Assembly (NCBI GenBank): GCA_021785315.1
Contig: JAJYFX010000068.1
Span: 1 to 7,920, forward strand
Source: Actinomycetes bacterium
GTDB lineage: Bacteria; Actinomycetota; Acidimicrobiia; Acidimicrobiales; Acidimicrobiaceae
Direction: 5' to 3'
DNA length: 7,920 nucleotides
Below are positions 1 through 6,150 of this stretch, in pieces; positions within the stretch are counted from its first letter, which is position 1; the number at the start of each line of letters is the position of its first letter. A model generated the notes under the pieces. It did no database searches. It was given only the letters and a program-made list of their open reading frames with translations, and was not told where the DNA came from. A program made the translations under genes and the position numbers.

Positions 1-1361
1 GGGATCTCGGGAACCTGTCGCGCAGCGCGCCACTTCCCAAGTACGCCTGGCAGCGATCCCGCCAAAAAAAGACGGTTCAGTGGCCGCCGGAGTCGCGCGG
101 CAATCTGCTGGATCAAATCGAATCTGCCTCCAGTATTCAAGGCAAGAGCCATCAATCGAAATGACACTTCCTCCGACTTTGATTTATGGCCGTCAGAGAT
201 CACCTTCTCGCGCAGATGCACCAGAACCCGGGGAATATCGATGCGCACTGGGCAAACTTCGTAACACGCGCCACAGAGCGTCGAGGCCCAGGGGAGCGAA
301 AGTGAAGCTTCGGTAGCAAACAGTTGAGGCGAGAGAATCGCCCCGATGGGGCCGGGGTAGACCGAACCATAGGCGTGGCCGCCGGATCTCTCATAAACTG
401 GGCAAACGTTTAGGCAAGCCGAACACCGTATGCATCTCAAGGCTTGGCGACCCACCGGATCAGCTAAAACGTGAGACCTACGGTTGTCGAGAATCACCAG
501 ATGAAATTCCTCTGGTCCGTCGCCTGCATGAACACCGGTCCAGGTTGAAGTGTACGGATTCATCCGCTCGCCCGTAGAGGAGCGCGGCAACAGTTCCAGG
601 AACACGGCAAGGTCATCCAGCTTGGGAAGCACTTTTTCAATACCCATCACGCTTATCAGTACTTTCGGAAGCGTGAGGCACATGCGCCCATTGCCCTCGG
701 ACTCGACGATGCAAACCGTGCCAGTCTCCGCCACCGCGAAATTCACTCCGGAAACTGCCACTTTGGTGGAAAGAAACTTCTGTCTCAGATAAAGCCGGGA
801 AGCCTCCGCCAGCTCAGCAGGCCCATCGCCTAAAACCTTTCCCTTTGAGATGGTATTTTCAAAAAGTTCCTTAATTTCAGACCGGCTCTTATGGATTGCA
901 GGTACGAGTATGTGGGACGGTTTGTCATGGGCAAGCTGGACAATCAGCTCAGCCAGGTCAGTCTCAAAAGCGCTGACACCGTGATTTGCGAGATACTCGT
1001 TTAGGTGCAGCTCATCCGTTGTGAGTGATTTGACCTTGATGACTTCGCTCTCGCCGTGTCCCTGAATCAGCGAAAGGATGATCCGGTTGGCCTCTGAGGA
1101 GTCCGAAGCCCAGTGGACGATTCCACCAACTTTTGTCACCGATTCTTCGAGCTGGAGCAGGTATTCATCAAGGCTTGAGAGCACCTCGTCCTTGATCCGT
1201 TCGCCCGTTCTCCTCAGCTCCTCCCAATCCTGCTTTTCTCCCACCACTTTGGCGCGCTTTTCCCTGATTGCTGACGTCGCTGATTTCAGGTTTGCTCGCA
1301 GCTGGCTATTGTTGATCTGTTCAATCGACGCAAATGGAAACCCAGTCTTTGCTTTTGCCAT
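1..1361 (-). CDS. lutB: LutB-type iron-sulfur lactate oxidation protein (3' end cut by window)
   Basis: LutB/YkgF family iron-sulfur subunit of the LutABC complex, which oxidises L-lactate to pyruvate in the cytoplasm. The open frame reads 453 codons without a stop from ATG at 1361 to the left edge; the family is about 470-480 residues, so roughly the last 20 are missing. The N-terminal two thirds is the LUD domain, with recognisable stretches ETDLAELIVQL, PAIHKSRSEI and VAETGTVCIVESEGNGR. Two ferredoxin-type clusters follow: RCIRCSACLNVCPVY (Cys310, 313, 316, 320) and LCGACYEVCPV (Cys363, 366, 370). The ATG is preceded by GGGGGTGG at about 8 nt and lies one base after the lutA stop, so the pair is translationally coupled. 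An in-frame GTG at 1373 is less likely because it has no spaced ribosome site. lutC is expected beyond the left edge. Confidence 0.93.
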   Translation of the reverse strand, partial: MAKAKTGFPFASIEQINNSQLRANLKSATSAIREKRAKVVGEKQDWEELRRTGERIKDEVLSSLDEYLLQLEESVTKVGGIVHWASDSSEANRIILSLIQGHGESEVIKVKSLTTDELHLNEYLANHGVSAFETDLAELIVQLAHDKPSHILVPAIHKSRSEIKELFENTISKGKVLGDGPAELAEASRLYLRQKFLSTKVAVSGVNFAVAETGTVCIVESEGNGRMCLTLPKVLISVMGIEKVLPKLDDLAVFLELLPRSSTGERMNPYTSTWTGVHAGDGPEEFHLVILDNRRSHVLADPVGRQALRCIRCSACLNVCPVYERSGGHAYGSVYPGPIGAILSPQLFATEASLSLPWASTLCGACYEVCPVRIDIPRVLVHLREKVISDGHKSKSEEVSFRLMALALNTGGRFDLIQQIAARLRRPLNRLFLAGSLPGVLGKWRAARQVPEI

Positions 1362-1362
1362 C

Positions 1363-2112
1363 TCAGATTCCACCCCCGTCCATGCCCTGGGCAAGAACTT
1401 CTGCAAGATGCATCACAGAAATGCCGGTACCGTTTCTACGCAGAGCACCAGATATGTGCATCAGGCAAGAGTTGTCGACAGCCACCACGGTCTCTGCTCT
1501 CGCATTTAGAATGCTCGCCGTTTTGTCTGCAAGCATCGCGGTTGACATGGCAGAATTCTTGACGGAAAACGTGCCGCCAAAACCACAGCATTGCTCCGCA
1601 CGCGGAAGTTCCACCAGCTCCAGTCCTTTCACTGCTCCCAAAAGCTCGATCGCGGAGTTATAAATGTGCAGGGACCTCAAAGAATGGCAGGTCGGATGAT
1701 AGCCAACCTTGTGCGGATAGTACGCTCCGACGTCTGTAACCCCCAGCACCCCGGTCAGGTATTCGGAGAATTCAAAAACCTTTGGAACCAGCTCTTCGGT
1801 TCTTGAAATAAGTTCGTTGTCCTGCGTCCGAGAGGCAAGCTCTAGATAATGCTCGCGAACCATCGCGGTGCACGACGCAGAGAGTGCCACCACCTCATCG
1901 GAGCCGCTAAAACTTTCGACAAAATGCTTGACAAGCGAAACGGCCATCGGGGCGTATCCGGTGTTGAAATGAATTTGGCCGCAACAGGTTTGTTCATCAG
2001 GAAATCTAACATTGACATTTAAGTTGTTTAAGACCTTGACTGCGGCACGAGCTGTCTTGGGAAACATCATGTCATTGAAACAGGAAACAAATAGCGATAC
2101 GGTGCGGGTCAT
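1363..2112 (-). CDS. lutA: LutA-type CCG-domain lactate oxidation subunit
   Basis: LutA/YkgE family protein, 249 residues (family about 240), partner of LutB in L-lactate utilisation. It has the two cysteine-rich CCG repeats of the heterodisulfide-reductase-D/GlpC type. Repeat 1 holds Cys11 (VSCFND), Cys43-Cys44 (TCCGQ) and Cys81 (SASC). Repeat 2 holds Cys142 (HPTCHSLR), Cys175-Cys176 (QCCGFGG) and Cys216 (DNSCLMHI). All eight cysteines are present, so both sites should be intact; in relatives they bind Fe-S clusters. The ATG at 2112 has GAGG about 5 nt upstream, with a stronger AGGAG further out. It is the first gene of a lutA-lutB unit, with one base between its stop and the lutB ATG. The 198-bp gap upstream holds its probable promoter. 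No lactate permease or LutR-type regulator is seen nearby. Confidence 0.93.
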   Translation of the reverse strand: MTRTVSLFVSCFNDMMFPKTARAAVKVLNNLNVNVRFPDEQTCCGQIHFNTGYAPMAVSLVKHFVESFSGSDEVVALSASCTAMVREHYLELASRTQDNELISRTEELVPKVFEFSEYLTGVLGVTDVGAYYPHKVGYHPTCHSLRSLHIYNSAIELLGAVKGLELVELPRAEQCCGFGGTFSVKNSAMSTAMLADKTASILNARAETVVAVDNSCLMHISGALRRNGTGISVMHLAEVLAQGMDGGGI

Positions 2113-2237
2113 AGGAACCTCGACTTCTCCTAGCGCTTACGATGAACACTACTCCGGCCAGAAAACAATGCGTATCCAAGACTCTACATTCTACGGTATG
2201 GCATTTGCCCGGGTTCTTCCGAACGTAGAGCCCAAAT

Positions 2238-2266
2238 CGCATAAGGCCATGACATAGCGAGGTCAA
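2238..2266 (-). promoter_or_regulatory. Possible lutAB promoter
   Basis: On the minus strand a TTGACC -35-like hexamer (2266-2261) is followed after exactly 17 bp by TATGCG (2243-2238), a weak -10. It lies about 125 bp upstream of the lutA ATG in the only non-coding gap before the unit, which would leave a leader of roughly 120 nt. The -35 is good (5 of 6 consensus bases) but the -10 is poor, so this is tentative. Confidence 0.3.
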
Positions 2267-2281
2267 CGCCGCTCGAGATTC

Positions 2282-2311
2282 GACCATTGGTCAAAAATGG
2301 ACCTTATCCAT
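2282..2311 (-). terminator. Weak terminator-like hairpin and adjoining dyad after ccdA
   Basis: Reading the minus strand off the end of ccdA, ATGGA-TAAGG-TCCAT (2311-2297) can fold into a 5-bp stem whose distal arm runs straight into a short T tract (TTTTT), as in an intrinsic terminator. The stem begins at the last base of the ccdA stop codon. A second dyad, GACCA-T-TGGTC, follows at 2292-2282. The stem has only two G-C pairs, so termination would be weak; the adjoining palindrome could instead be a protein-binding site upstream of lutA. Confidence 0.3.
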
Positions 2312-3069
2312 CATCCCACGGTGATCAGGCGACCCAAATCCAAATAGTTCATCAGGTCGGATAACTGCTGGGTCAGAATGATGAATCTATCCAACGCAAG
2401 CAAGATCCCAAAGAATATCAGGAGTAGGGACGATATCGTGGTGATTGCGGAAAAATGCCGCTTGACCCAGCTAAATGTACCTTCCAGTTTCGAAAGTCCC
2501 AACCCCGCTGCCAAAAACGGAACGCCGAGTCCTAGGGAATAGGCAGCCAATAGCAGCCCGCCTTTTAGCGCTTGACCTTGCGTAGCAGCGACGGCCAGGA
2601 CGGATGACAGTATCGGCCCAATACACGGAGTCCATCCGAATCCAAATGCCATACCTGCAACAGGTGCGGCAAAAGGTCCCATTGCCCCCAATTTAGGCCA
2701 ATACCTCTTCTCTGAATAGAGTATGGGAATCCGAAGATATTGTGAAGCCAGAAGAACACTTCCCATAACAATCAAAATTATCCCCGAGATTCGGGTCAGG
2801 GCAATTCGATCAGAGTATAAGGCTTTCCCAACTGACGTCGCAGCAAGCCCAAGCAGGATGAATACTGCGGAAAATCCGACAATGAAAAGTAGCGTCGTTC
2901 GAAGAGTTCTAGCTGTTCTTGCCAGCGACATCTTGTCGCCTTTTAGCTCGGCCACATCGATGCCGGTCACTACTGAAAGATAGGCGGGAACCAGAGGAAG
3001 CACGCAAGGCGAAAGAAATGAGATTATTCCACCACCAAATGCAATCAGGTACCCAGCAGCAAACGACAT
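2311..3069 (-). CDS. ccdA: CcdA-type membrane thiol-disulfide transporter
   Basis: Cytochrome c biogenesis protein CcdA (DsbD membrane-domain family), 252 residues with about six hydrophobic segments, near roughly 7-21, 60-80, 94-110, 133-160, 170-192 and 210-233. The two signature redox cysteines are present in each pseudo-repeat: FLSPCVLPLVP (Cys22, helix 1) and GFGWTPCIGPIL (Cys149). The family carries reducing equivalents from cytoplasmic thioredoxin across the membrane to extracytoplasmic thioredoxin-like proteins for haem attachment or disulfide repair. No TlpA/ResA, ResB or ResC gene is in the window, so its partner must be elsewhere. ATG at 3069 is the only possible start: an in-frame TAA lies 9 bases upstream, with no start codon between. 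There is no Shine-Dalgarno, and a leaderless transcript is likely (see the separate promoter entry). It diverges from pncA. Confidence 0.93.
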   Translation of the reverse strand: MSFAAGYLIAFGGGIISFLSPCVLPLVPAYLSVVTGIDVAELKGDKMSLARTARTLRTTLLFIVGFSAVFILLGLAATSVGKALYSDRIALTRISGIILIVMGSVLLASQYLRIPILYSEKRYWPKLGAMGPFAAPVAGMAFGFGWTPCIGPILSSVLAVAATQGQALKGGLLLAAYSLGLGVPFLAAGLGLSKLEGTFSWVKRHFSAITTISSLLLIFFGILLALDRFIILTQQLSDLMNYLDLGRLITVG

Positions 3070-3075
3070 AACTAC

Positions 3076-3081
3076 ACTTTA
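3076..3081 (-). promoter_or_regulatory. Candidate -10 element of a leaderless ccdA transcript
   Basis: On the minus strand TAAAGT (3081-3076) fits the actinobacterial -10 pattern TANNNT. It is followed by exactly six bases, GTAGTT, and then the ccdA ATG, so transcription would start on the A of the start codon. The lack of any Shine-Dalgarno supports a leaderless start. I see no convincing -35. Confidence 0.4.
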
Positions 3082-3131
3082 GCAACGGAGCTCGTGAAAT
3101 TATTGAGCACGCGGCACCTGGCGCCTTGTTC

Positions 3132-3138
3132 AAAGGAG
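3132..3138 (+). promoter_or_regulatory. pncA ribosome binding site (decides the start)
   Basis: AAAGGAG sits 6 nt before ATG 3145 and selects that codon over the upstream in-frame GTG at 3094, which has no comparable site. Confidence 0.75.
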
Positions 3139-3144
3139 CGGCTG

Positions 3145-3726
3145 ATGAATGACATCCGCAGAGCACTTCTGATAGTGGATGTGCAAAATGACTTTTGCGA
3201 AGGCGGATCGCTTGAGGTCAAGGGTGGCGGGCAAATCGCCCACCGAATCACCGAATATCTGCGCAGACTGTCCAACAAATATGACCTCGTCGTCGCGAGC
3301 AAGGATAACCATCGGCGGCCTGCGGATCATTTCTCCGCCCATCCTGATTTCATAGGCACCTGGCCTCCGCACTGCGTGGCAGGAACTGCTGGAAGTGAGT
3401 TCCACCCCGCATTAGACACAAGCTATATAGATCAAATTGTGCTCAAAGGCGAGTATCGGGGTGCCTATTCCGCGTTCGAAGGGAGCACGCAAACCAATCA
3501 GTCCCTGCTCGAACTGCTCGAAAGCAGAGAGATTGAAGCAGTGGACATCTGCGGGATAGCTACCGACTACTGCGTATCGCAAAGCGCAGTCGATTCGTTG
3601 GATTACGGCTTTCCGACCAGGATCCTGCTCGATCTTGTCACCGGTGTATCAGAAGAACGCTCCTTGGACGCGCTGGAAGATCTACAGAATAGGGGAGCGG
3701 ACCTCGATTATTCAACGAATCAATAG
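3145..3726 (+). CDS. pncA: Nicotinamidase / pyrazinamidase
   Basis: PncA, an isochorismatase-fold hydrolase converting nicotinamide to nicotinate plus ammonia for NAD salvage in the cytoplasm; 193 residues (M. tuberculosis PncA has 186). The catalytic triad is visible: Asp12 (LIVDVQNDF), Lys101 (VLKGEYRGAYSAFEG) and Cys143 (GIATDYCV). The metal ligands are Asp54, His56, His62 and His76 (SKDNHRRPADHFS, WPPHCVAG), with spacing that matches my recollection of the mycobacterial enzyme. A conserved cis-peptide region is expected around Ile138-Ala139. I chose ATG 3145 because AAAGGAG lies 6 nt upstream; an in-frame GTG at 3094 would add 17 residues with no homology and no ribosome site. The gene diverges from ccdA across 75 bp. 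By family it should also hydrolyse pyrazinamide, which is inferred only. Confidence 0.95.
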   Translation: MNDIRRALLIVDVQNDFCEGGSLEVKGGGQIAHRITEYLRRLSNKYDLVVASKDNHRRPADHFSAHPDFIGTWPPHCVAGTAGSEFHPALDTSYIDQIVLKGEYRGAYSAFEGSTQTNQSLLELLESREIEAVDICGIATDYCVSQSAVDSLDYGFPTRILLDLVTGVSEERSLDALEDLQNRGADLDYSTNQ

Positions 3727-3855
3727 ATTGCGGCGCGCCGGGCCGAAATATGAGGCGTTGTTTCAAACTCTCCGAAAGCTCAAAATGCTGAGTCTCTTCG
3801 AGCAACAGCAAGACTTGTTTTATCATGGATCACCAGTTGCTTAAACGACTGCATG

Positions 3856-3862
3856 AAGGAGG
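3856..3862 (+). promoter_or_regulatory. Ribosome binding site selecting the TTG start of the MBL gene
   Basis: AAGGAGG, a full match to the core Shine-Dalgarno sequence, lies 7 nt upstream of TTG 3870. The alternative ATG at 3825 has only AT-rich sequence before it. Confidence 0.7.
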
Positions 3863-3869
3863 CACCCAG

Positions 3870-4613
3870 TTGCGCGTGGACATCGTTGGTTGCGCAGGAT
3901 CGTATCCTGCTCCCGGTTCGGCTTGCTCTAGCTACCTAGTGCGCTCAGGACAGGCTTCGATACTCTTTGACGCCGGCAACGGCTCTCTGGCTAACCTCTA
4001 CCCGTTGGTCAACCCCGCCGCGCTGGATGCGATAATTATTAGTCACGGCCACGTGGACCACTTTGCTGACGTCGTCGGAATCTACCACTACCTCAAATAT
4101 GCCAGTCCACCGAGAAGCCCGATTCCCGTATTTAGCACCGGCGATGCTTTGAAAAAACTTGCGCGCCTGATAACTCCAGGAGGGATCGACCCCGGGGTTT
4201 TCTCGATCAACACCGTCAATCCCGGCGACCGTATCGCCATAGACAGCCTGAATCTCCAGTTTTTTCGCGCCAGCCACCCAGTGCCAACTTTGGTCACCCG
4301 CGTGTCTGACGGCTCATCGTCACTGTGCTACGGAGCCGACGGGGACTATAGCGAAGGCCTGGCGGCCGCATCCGACCACGTTGACCTTTTGCTGGGAGAG
4401 TCGACATGGGTGGAGCGCGACCAGAGTTTTCCCAAAGGTCTCCACTTGGATGCGAAGTCCCTTGCAACGCTTGCCCATAGTGCGGGCGTCAAAACGCTCG
4501 CCATAACTCACATCGCCTATCCAGGGGATAAGGGAAAGATCCTGAGAATCGTTCGTGAGAACTTCACCGGCGTTTCTCAATTAGCCGAGATTGGTGCCAC
4601 GTTTGAGATCTAG
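3870..4613 (+). CDS. MBL-fold metallo-hydrolase, Rv1339-like (possible cyclic-nucleotide phosphodiesterase)
   Basis: Metallo-beta-lactamase-fold protein of 247 residues. Metal-site residues are complete: SHGHVDH (His59, His61, Asp63, His64), His136 (SHPVP), Asp157 (YGADGD) and His214 (LAITHIAYPG). The start (RVDIVGCAGSYPAPGSACSSYLV) and the C-terminal third (LLLGESTW, LHLDAKSLATLAHSAG) match the actinobacterial family of M. tuberculosis Rv1339 as I recall it; that protein has been reported to hydrolyse cAMP. RNase Z-like proteins share the fold but usually carry a flexible arm not seen here, so the substrate is inferred. TTG at 3870 is preferred: AAGGAGG at 3856-3862 is 7 nt away and family homology begins there. 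Starting at ATG 3825 would add 15 unrelated residues and place the ribosome site inside the gene. It is codirectional with pncA and pgsA. Confidence 0.88.
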   Translation: MRVDIVGCAGSYPAPGSACSSYLVRSGQASILFDAGNGSLANLYPLVNPAALDAIIISHGHVDHFADVVGIYHYLKYASPPRSPIPVFSTGDALKKLARLITPGGIDPGVFSINTVNPGDRIAIDSLNLQFFRASHPVPTLVTRVSDGSSSLCYGADGDYSEGLAAASDHVDLLLGESTWVERDQSFPKGLHLDAKSLATLAHSAGVKTLAITHIAYPGDKGKILRIVRENFTGVSQLAEIGATFEI

Positions 4614-4694
4614 AGTCCGCAGCCGCAAAACTAAAGCTGAGCCGACGTCGCACCCAGGTTGGCCAGAATTTAGTATGTACATCAACGGATGACC

Positions 4695-4700
4695 AAGGAG
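4695..4700 (+). promoter_or_regulatory. Ribosome binding site selecting the TTG start of pgsA
   Basis: AAGGAG lies 6 nt before TTG 4707. The competing ATG at 4689 has no Shine-Dalgarno upstream. This repeats the arrangement seen at the preceding MBL gene. Confidence 0.55.
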
Positions 4701-4706
4701 AGCGAT

Positions 4707-5288
4707 TTGGGCCATAGCACACAGTCTCAGGACCGAATAGTCACGCTCCCAAACCTCATCACTACGATTCGCATCTTGATGATCCCCGTATTTGTATTTC
4801 TCGGCTGGGGTCGAAGCCATCTGATATGGAGCGGCCTGTTTCTGGGAATAATCGGCGCGACGGATTGGATTGACGGTTACCTGGCCAGAAGGCTTCACCA
4901 GACCTCAACCCTTGGCAAGGTGATTGACCCATCCGCTGACCGGCTTTTGCTCATTGCAGCTGGCATTGTTGCCTTCCACCAGGATTTGATCCCAACATGG
5001 CTTCTGATTGTCATATTTGCTAGGGAGATTGCCGTGTCTGCGGTGGTGGGAACCGTCGCGCTTAAATATAAGACGCGGCTTGACGTGGTATATTACGGCA
5101 AGGCTGGAACACTACTAATGATGTTCGGCCTGCCATTCTTTGTTTTTGCGGGAGCAAAAACCGATTACGTAAACTACTTTACGGTGCTTGGCTATGTGTT
5201 CATGATTCCGGGGCTTGCGATTTTATTTCTCGCATTGGCAAGCTACAGCCGGAAATTGCTTTCGATTCATTTGTCCTCTAGGAACTAG
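4707..5288 (+). CDS. pgsA: CDP-alcohol phosphatidyltransferase (PgsA / cardiolipin synthase type)
   Basis: Membrane enzyme of phospholipid synthesis, 193 residues from the preferred start. It transfers a phosphatidyl group from CDP-diacylglycerol to an alcohol, either glycerol 3-phosphate (PgsA) or phosphatidylglycerol (actinobacterial cardiolipin synthase). The signature D-x2-D-G-x2-A-R-x8-G-x3-D-x3-D is perfect: Asp53, Asp56, Gly57, Ala60, Arg61, Gly70, Asp74 and Asp78. The N-terminal LPNLITTIRILMIPVFVF is typical. About six hydrophobic segments span the rest. TTG 4707 is chosen because AAGGAG (4695-4700) lies 6 nt upstream; ATG 4689 would put that site inside the coding region, adding six residues. 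The position ahead of gcvH, garA and ftsR matches mycobacterial pgsA2 (Rv1822), whose exact product is less settled than that of the essential pgsA. Confidence 0.9.
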   Translation: MGHSTQSQDRIVTLPNLITTIRILMIPVFVFLGWGRSHLIWSGLFLGIIGATDWIDGYLARRLHQTSTLGKVIDPSADRLLLIAAGIVAFHQDLIPTWLLIVIFAREIAVSAVVGTVALKYKTRLDVVYYGKAGTLLMMFGLPFFVFAGAKTDYVNYFTVLGYVFMIPGLAILFLALASYSRKLLSIHLSSRN

Positions 5289-5349
5289 ACACCGAAGCTG
5301 GTCCAAGGGCGCTTAAATCTGGGTTTAATACATACTTCTGTCTTGTTCC

Positions 5350-5370
5350 AACGTTAAAAGTAGTAACGTT
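5350..5370. promoter_or_regulatory. Perfect 7-7-7 inverted repeat before gcvH, likely operator
   Basis: AACGTTA, seven spacer bases, then TAACGTT: a perfect 7-bp inverted repeat (arms 5350-5356 and 5364-5370) ending 6 bp before the gcvH ATG. Each arm contains the palindrome AACGTT, so the two half-sites are also direct repeats 15 bp apart. The right arm contains TAACGT (5364-5369), which fits TANNNT and is 7 nt from the ATG, so a leaderless gcvH promoter could be covered by whatever binds here. An RNA hairpin next to the start codon is the other reading. Confidence 0.55.
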
Positions 5371-5376
5371 TTATAC

Positions 5377-5757
5377 ATGTCACAACCAGAAAACCTGCTG
5401 TTCACAAGCGATCATGAATGGGTGCGAGTGGAAGGAAAGACTGTCGTAATTGGGATTACTGATTATGCTCAGGATGCACTTGGTGACGTGGTCTTCGTAC
5501 AACTTCCGACACCCAATGACATTGTCAGCGCCAGCAGCACGCTGAGCGAAGTCGAGTCGACGAAATCTGTTTCAGACATTTACGCACCAGTTTCGGGTAC
5601 CGTAATCACGGTCAATAACACCCTCACAACCAATCCGGAACTGATAAATTCTTCTCCCTACGGCGAAGGCTGGATTGCCGTGCTGGAGATGTCTGACCCC
5701 GGGGAATTGAACCAACTGCTCTCACCGAAAGACTATCAAGAGCTCATAGAGAAGTAG
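5377..5757 (+). CDS. gcvH: Glycine cleavage system H protein
   Basis: GcvH, the lipoyl carrier that shuttles the aminomethyl group between GcvP, GcvT and the lipoamide dehydrogenase during glycine breakdown in the cytoplasm. It is 126 residues, the normal length. Family landmarks: FTSDHEWVRVEG near the start, GITDYAQDALGDVVFVQLP, and the lipoylation site SEVESTKSVSDIYAPVSG with Lys63 as the modified lysine; NSSPYGEGWIAVLEMSDP near the end. ATG at 5377 is unambiguous from homology, but no Shine-Dalgarno precedes it; a perfect dyad occupies that space, so the message may be leaderless. It stands apart from gcvT and gcvP, as in mycobacteria, and is followed by a 393-bp gap before the GarA-like gene. 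Confidence 0.96.
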   Translation: MSQPENLLFTSDHEWVRVEGKTVVIGITDYAQDALGDVVFVQLPTPNDIVSASSTLSEVESTKSVSDIYAPVSGTVITVNNTLTTNPELINSSPYGEGWIAVLEMSDPGELNQLLSPKDYQELIEK

Positions 5758-6045
5758 TCTTGCAATTCGTTGGCAATCCGTTATTTTCGAGATTTAAATT
5801 GTTGAGGGGCAGGTGACTTTGGAGAGTTTCGATAATGCGAATCCTGCTGCTCAAGTCGTTTCACCCATTTATCTTCATTGCGTGCCCTAATGTGCAGGTC
5901 GGAAATCCCTTATCAGCTTTGACACTTTGCCAAAAGTTCGACAACGCTTAATAGACCGGTCTTCTTGGTACCCACTAGATAAAGGCTCCGCCACACAGAT
6001 TAACTTGCAGGTAGTAACGACGGATATCCAGCAGCAGAAATTACA

Positions 6046-6060
6046 GGTAAGCGACTTACC
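6046..6060. repeat. Inverted repeat GGTAAG-CGA-CTTACC
   Basis: Perfect 6-bp arms with a 3-base centre. No T-run follows on the plus strand, so it is unlikely to be a terminator. Its right arm overlaps a possible weak -35 (TTACCG, 6056-6061) upstream of a -10-like TAGATA, so it could be an operator for the garA-ftsR unit. Confidence 0.45.
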
Positions 6061-6114
6061 GCCCGAAAATTAGTGGACTTAGATAACAAACGCGAGTAAT
6101 CTTTAGTGCTTAAC

Positions 6115-6127
6115 CCTAAGGTTTAGG
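6115..6127. repeat. Inverted repeat CCTAA-GGT-TTAGG before the GarA-like gene
   Basis: Perfect 5-bp arms around GGT, ending 23 bp before GTG 6151. One further A/T pair matches beyond a single mismatch. It is either a small operator or chance; the right arm includes the in-frame TAG that marks the upstream limit of the next gene. Confidence 0.35.
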
Positions 6128-6150
6128 TTGCGAGAAATGGTGTAATCCAA

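Larger units (their letters stand above)
5758..6150. other. 393-bp gap between gcvH and the GarA-like gene
   Basis: The longest non-coding stretch in the window. I see no tRNA, no clear riboswitch and no coding frame with family resemblance. It contains two short perfect dyads, GGTAAG-CGA-CTTACC (6046-6060) and CCTAA-GGT-TTAGG (6115-6127), and a 38-codon ORF of doubtful reality (5835-5951). A TTGACA at 5919-5924 has no partner -10 at normal spacing. TAGATA at 6080-6085 is a possible -10 for the garA-ftsR unit, with TTACCG (6056-6061, inside the first dyad) as a poor -35 at 18 bp. The gap probably holds the promoter and control sites for garA-ftsR. Confidence 0.6.

Noticed and set aside
80..1509. 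Plus-strand open frames at 80-316, 550-792 and 1078-1509
   Set aside because: They lie antisense to lutB, whose minus-strand frame is continuous and carries clear Fe-S motifs; their translations are low-complexity Ser/Arg-rich with no recognisable family.
2072..2287. Minus-strand 71-codon frame between ccdA and lutA
   Set aside because: It overlaps the lutA start in another frame, has no recognisable domain and covers the likely promoter and leader.
3094..3144. Upstream GTG start for pncA
   Set aside because: It lacks a ribosome site, and homology and AAAGGAG both point to ATG 3145.
5291..5320. Terminator after pgsA (AAGC ... GCTT)
   Set aside because: The stem is only 4 bp with a long loop and no T-run.
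5815..5850. Glycine riboswitch suggested by GGAGAG near gcvH
   Set aside because: Only this short word resembles the aptamer; the other conserved segments and paired stems are missing, and it lies downstream of gcvH, not upstream.
5919..5953. TTGACA -35 as a promoter for garA
   Set aside because: No acceptable -10 lies 16-18 bp downstream; the nearest TTAATA is 23 bp away.
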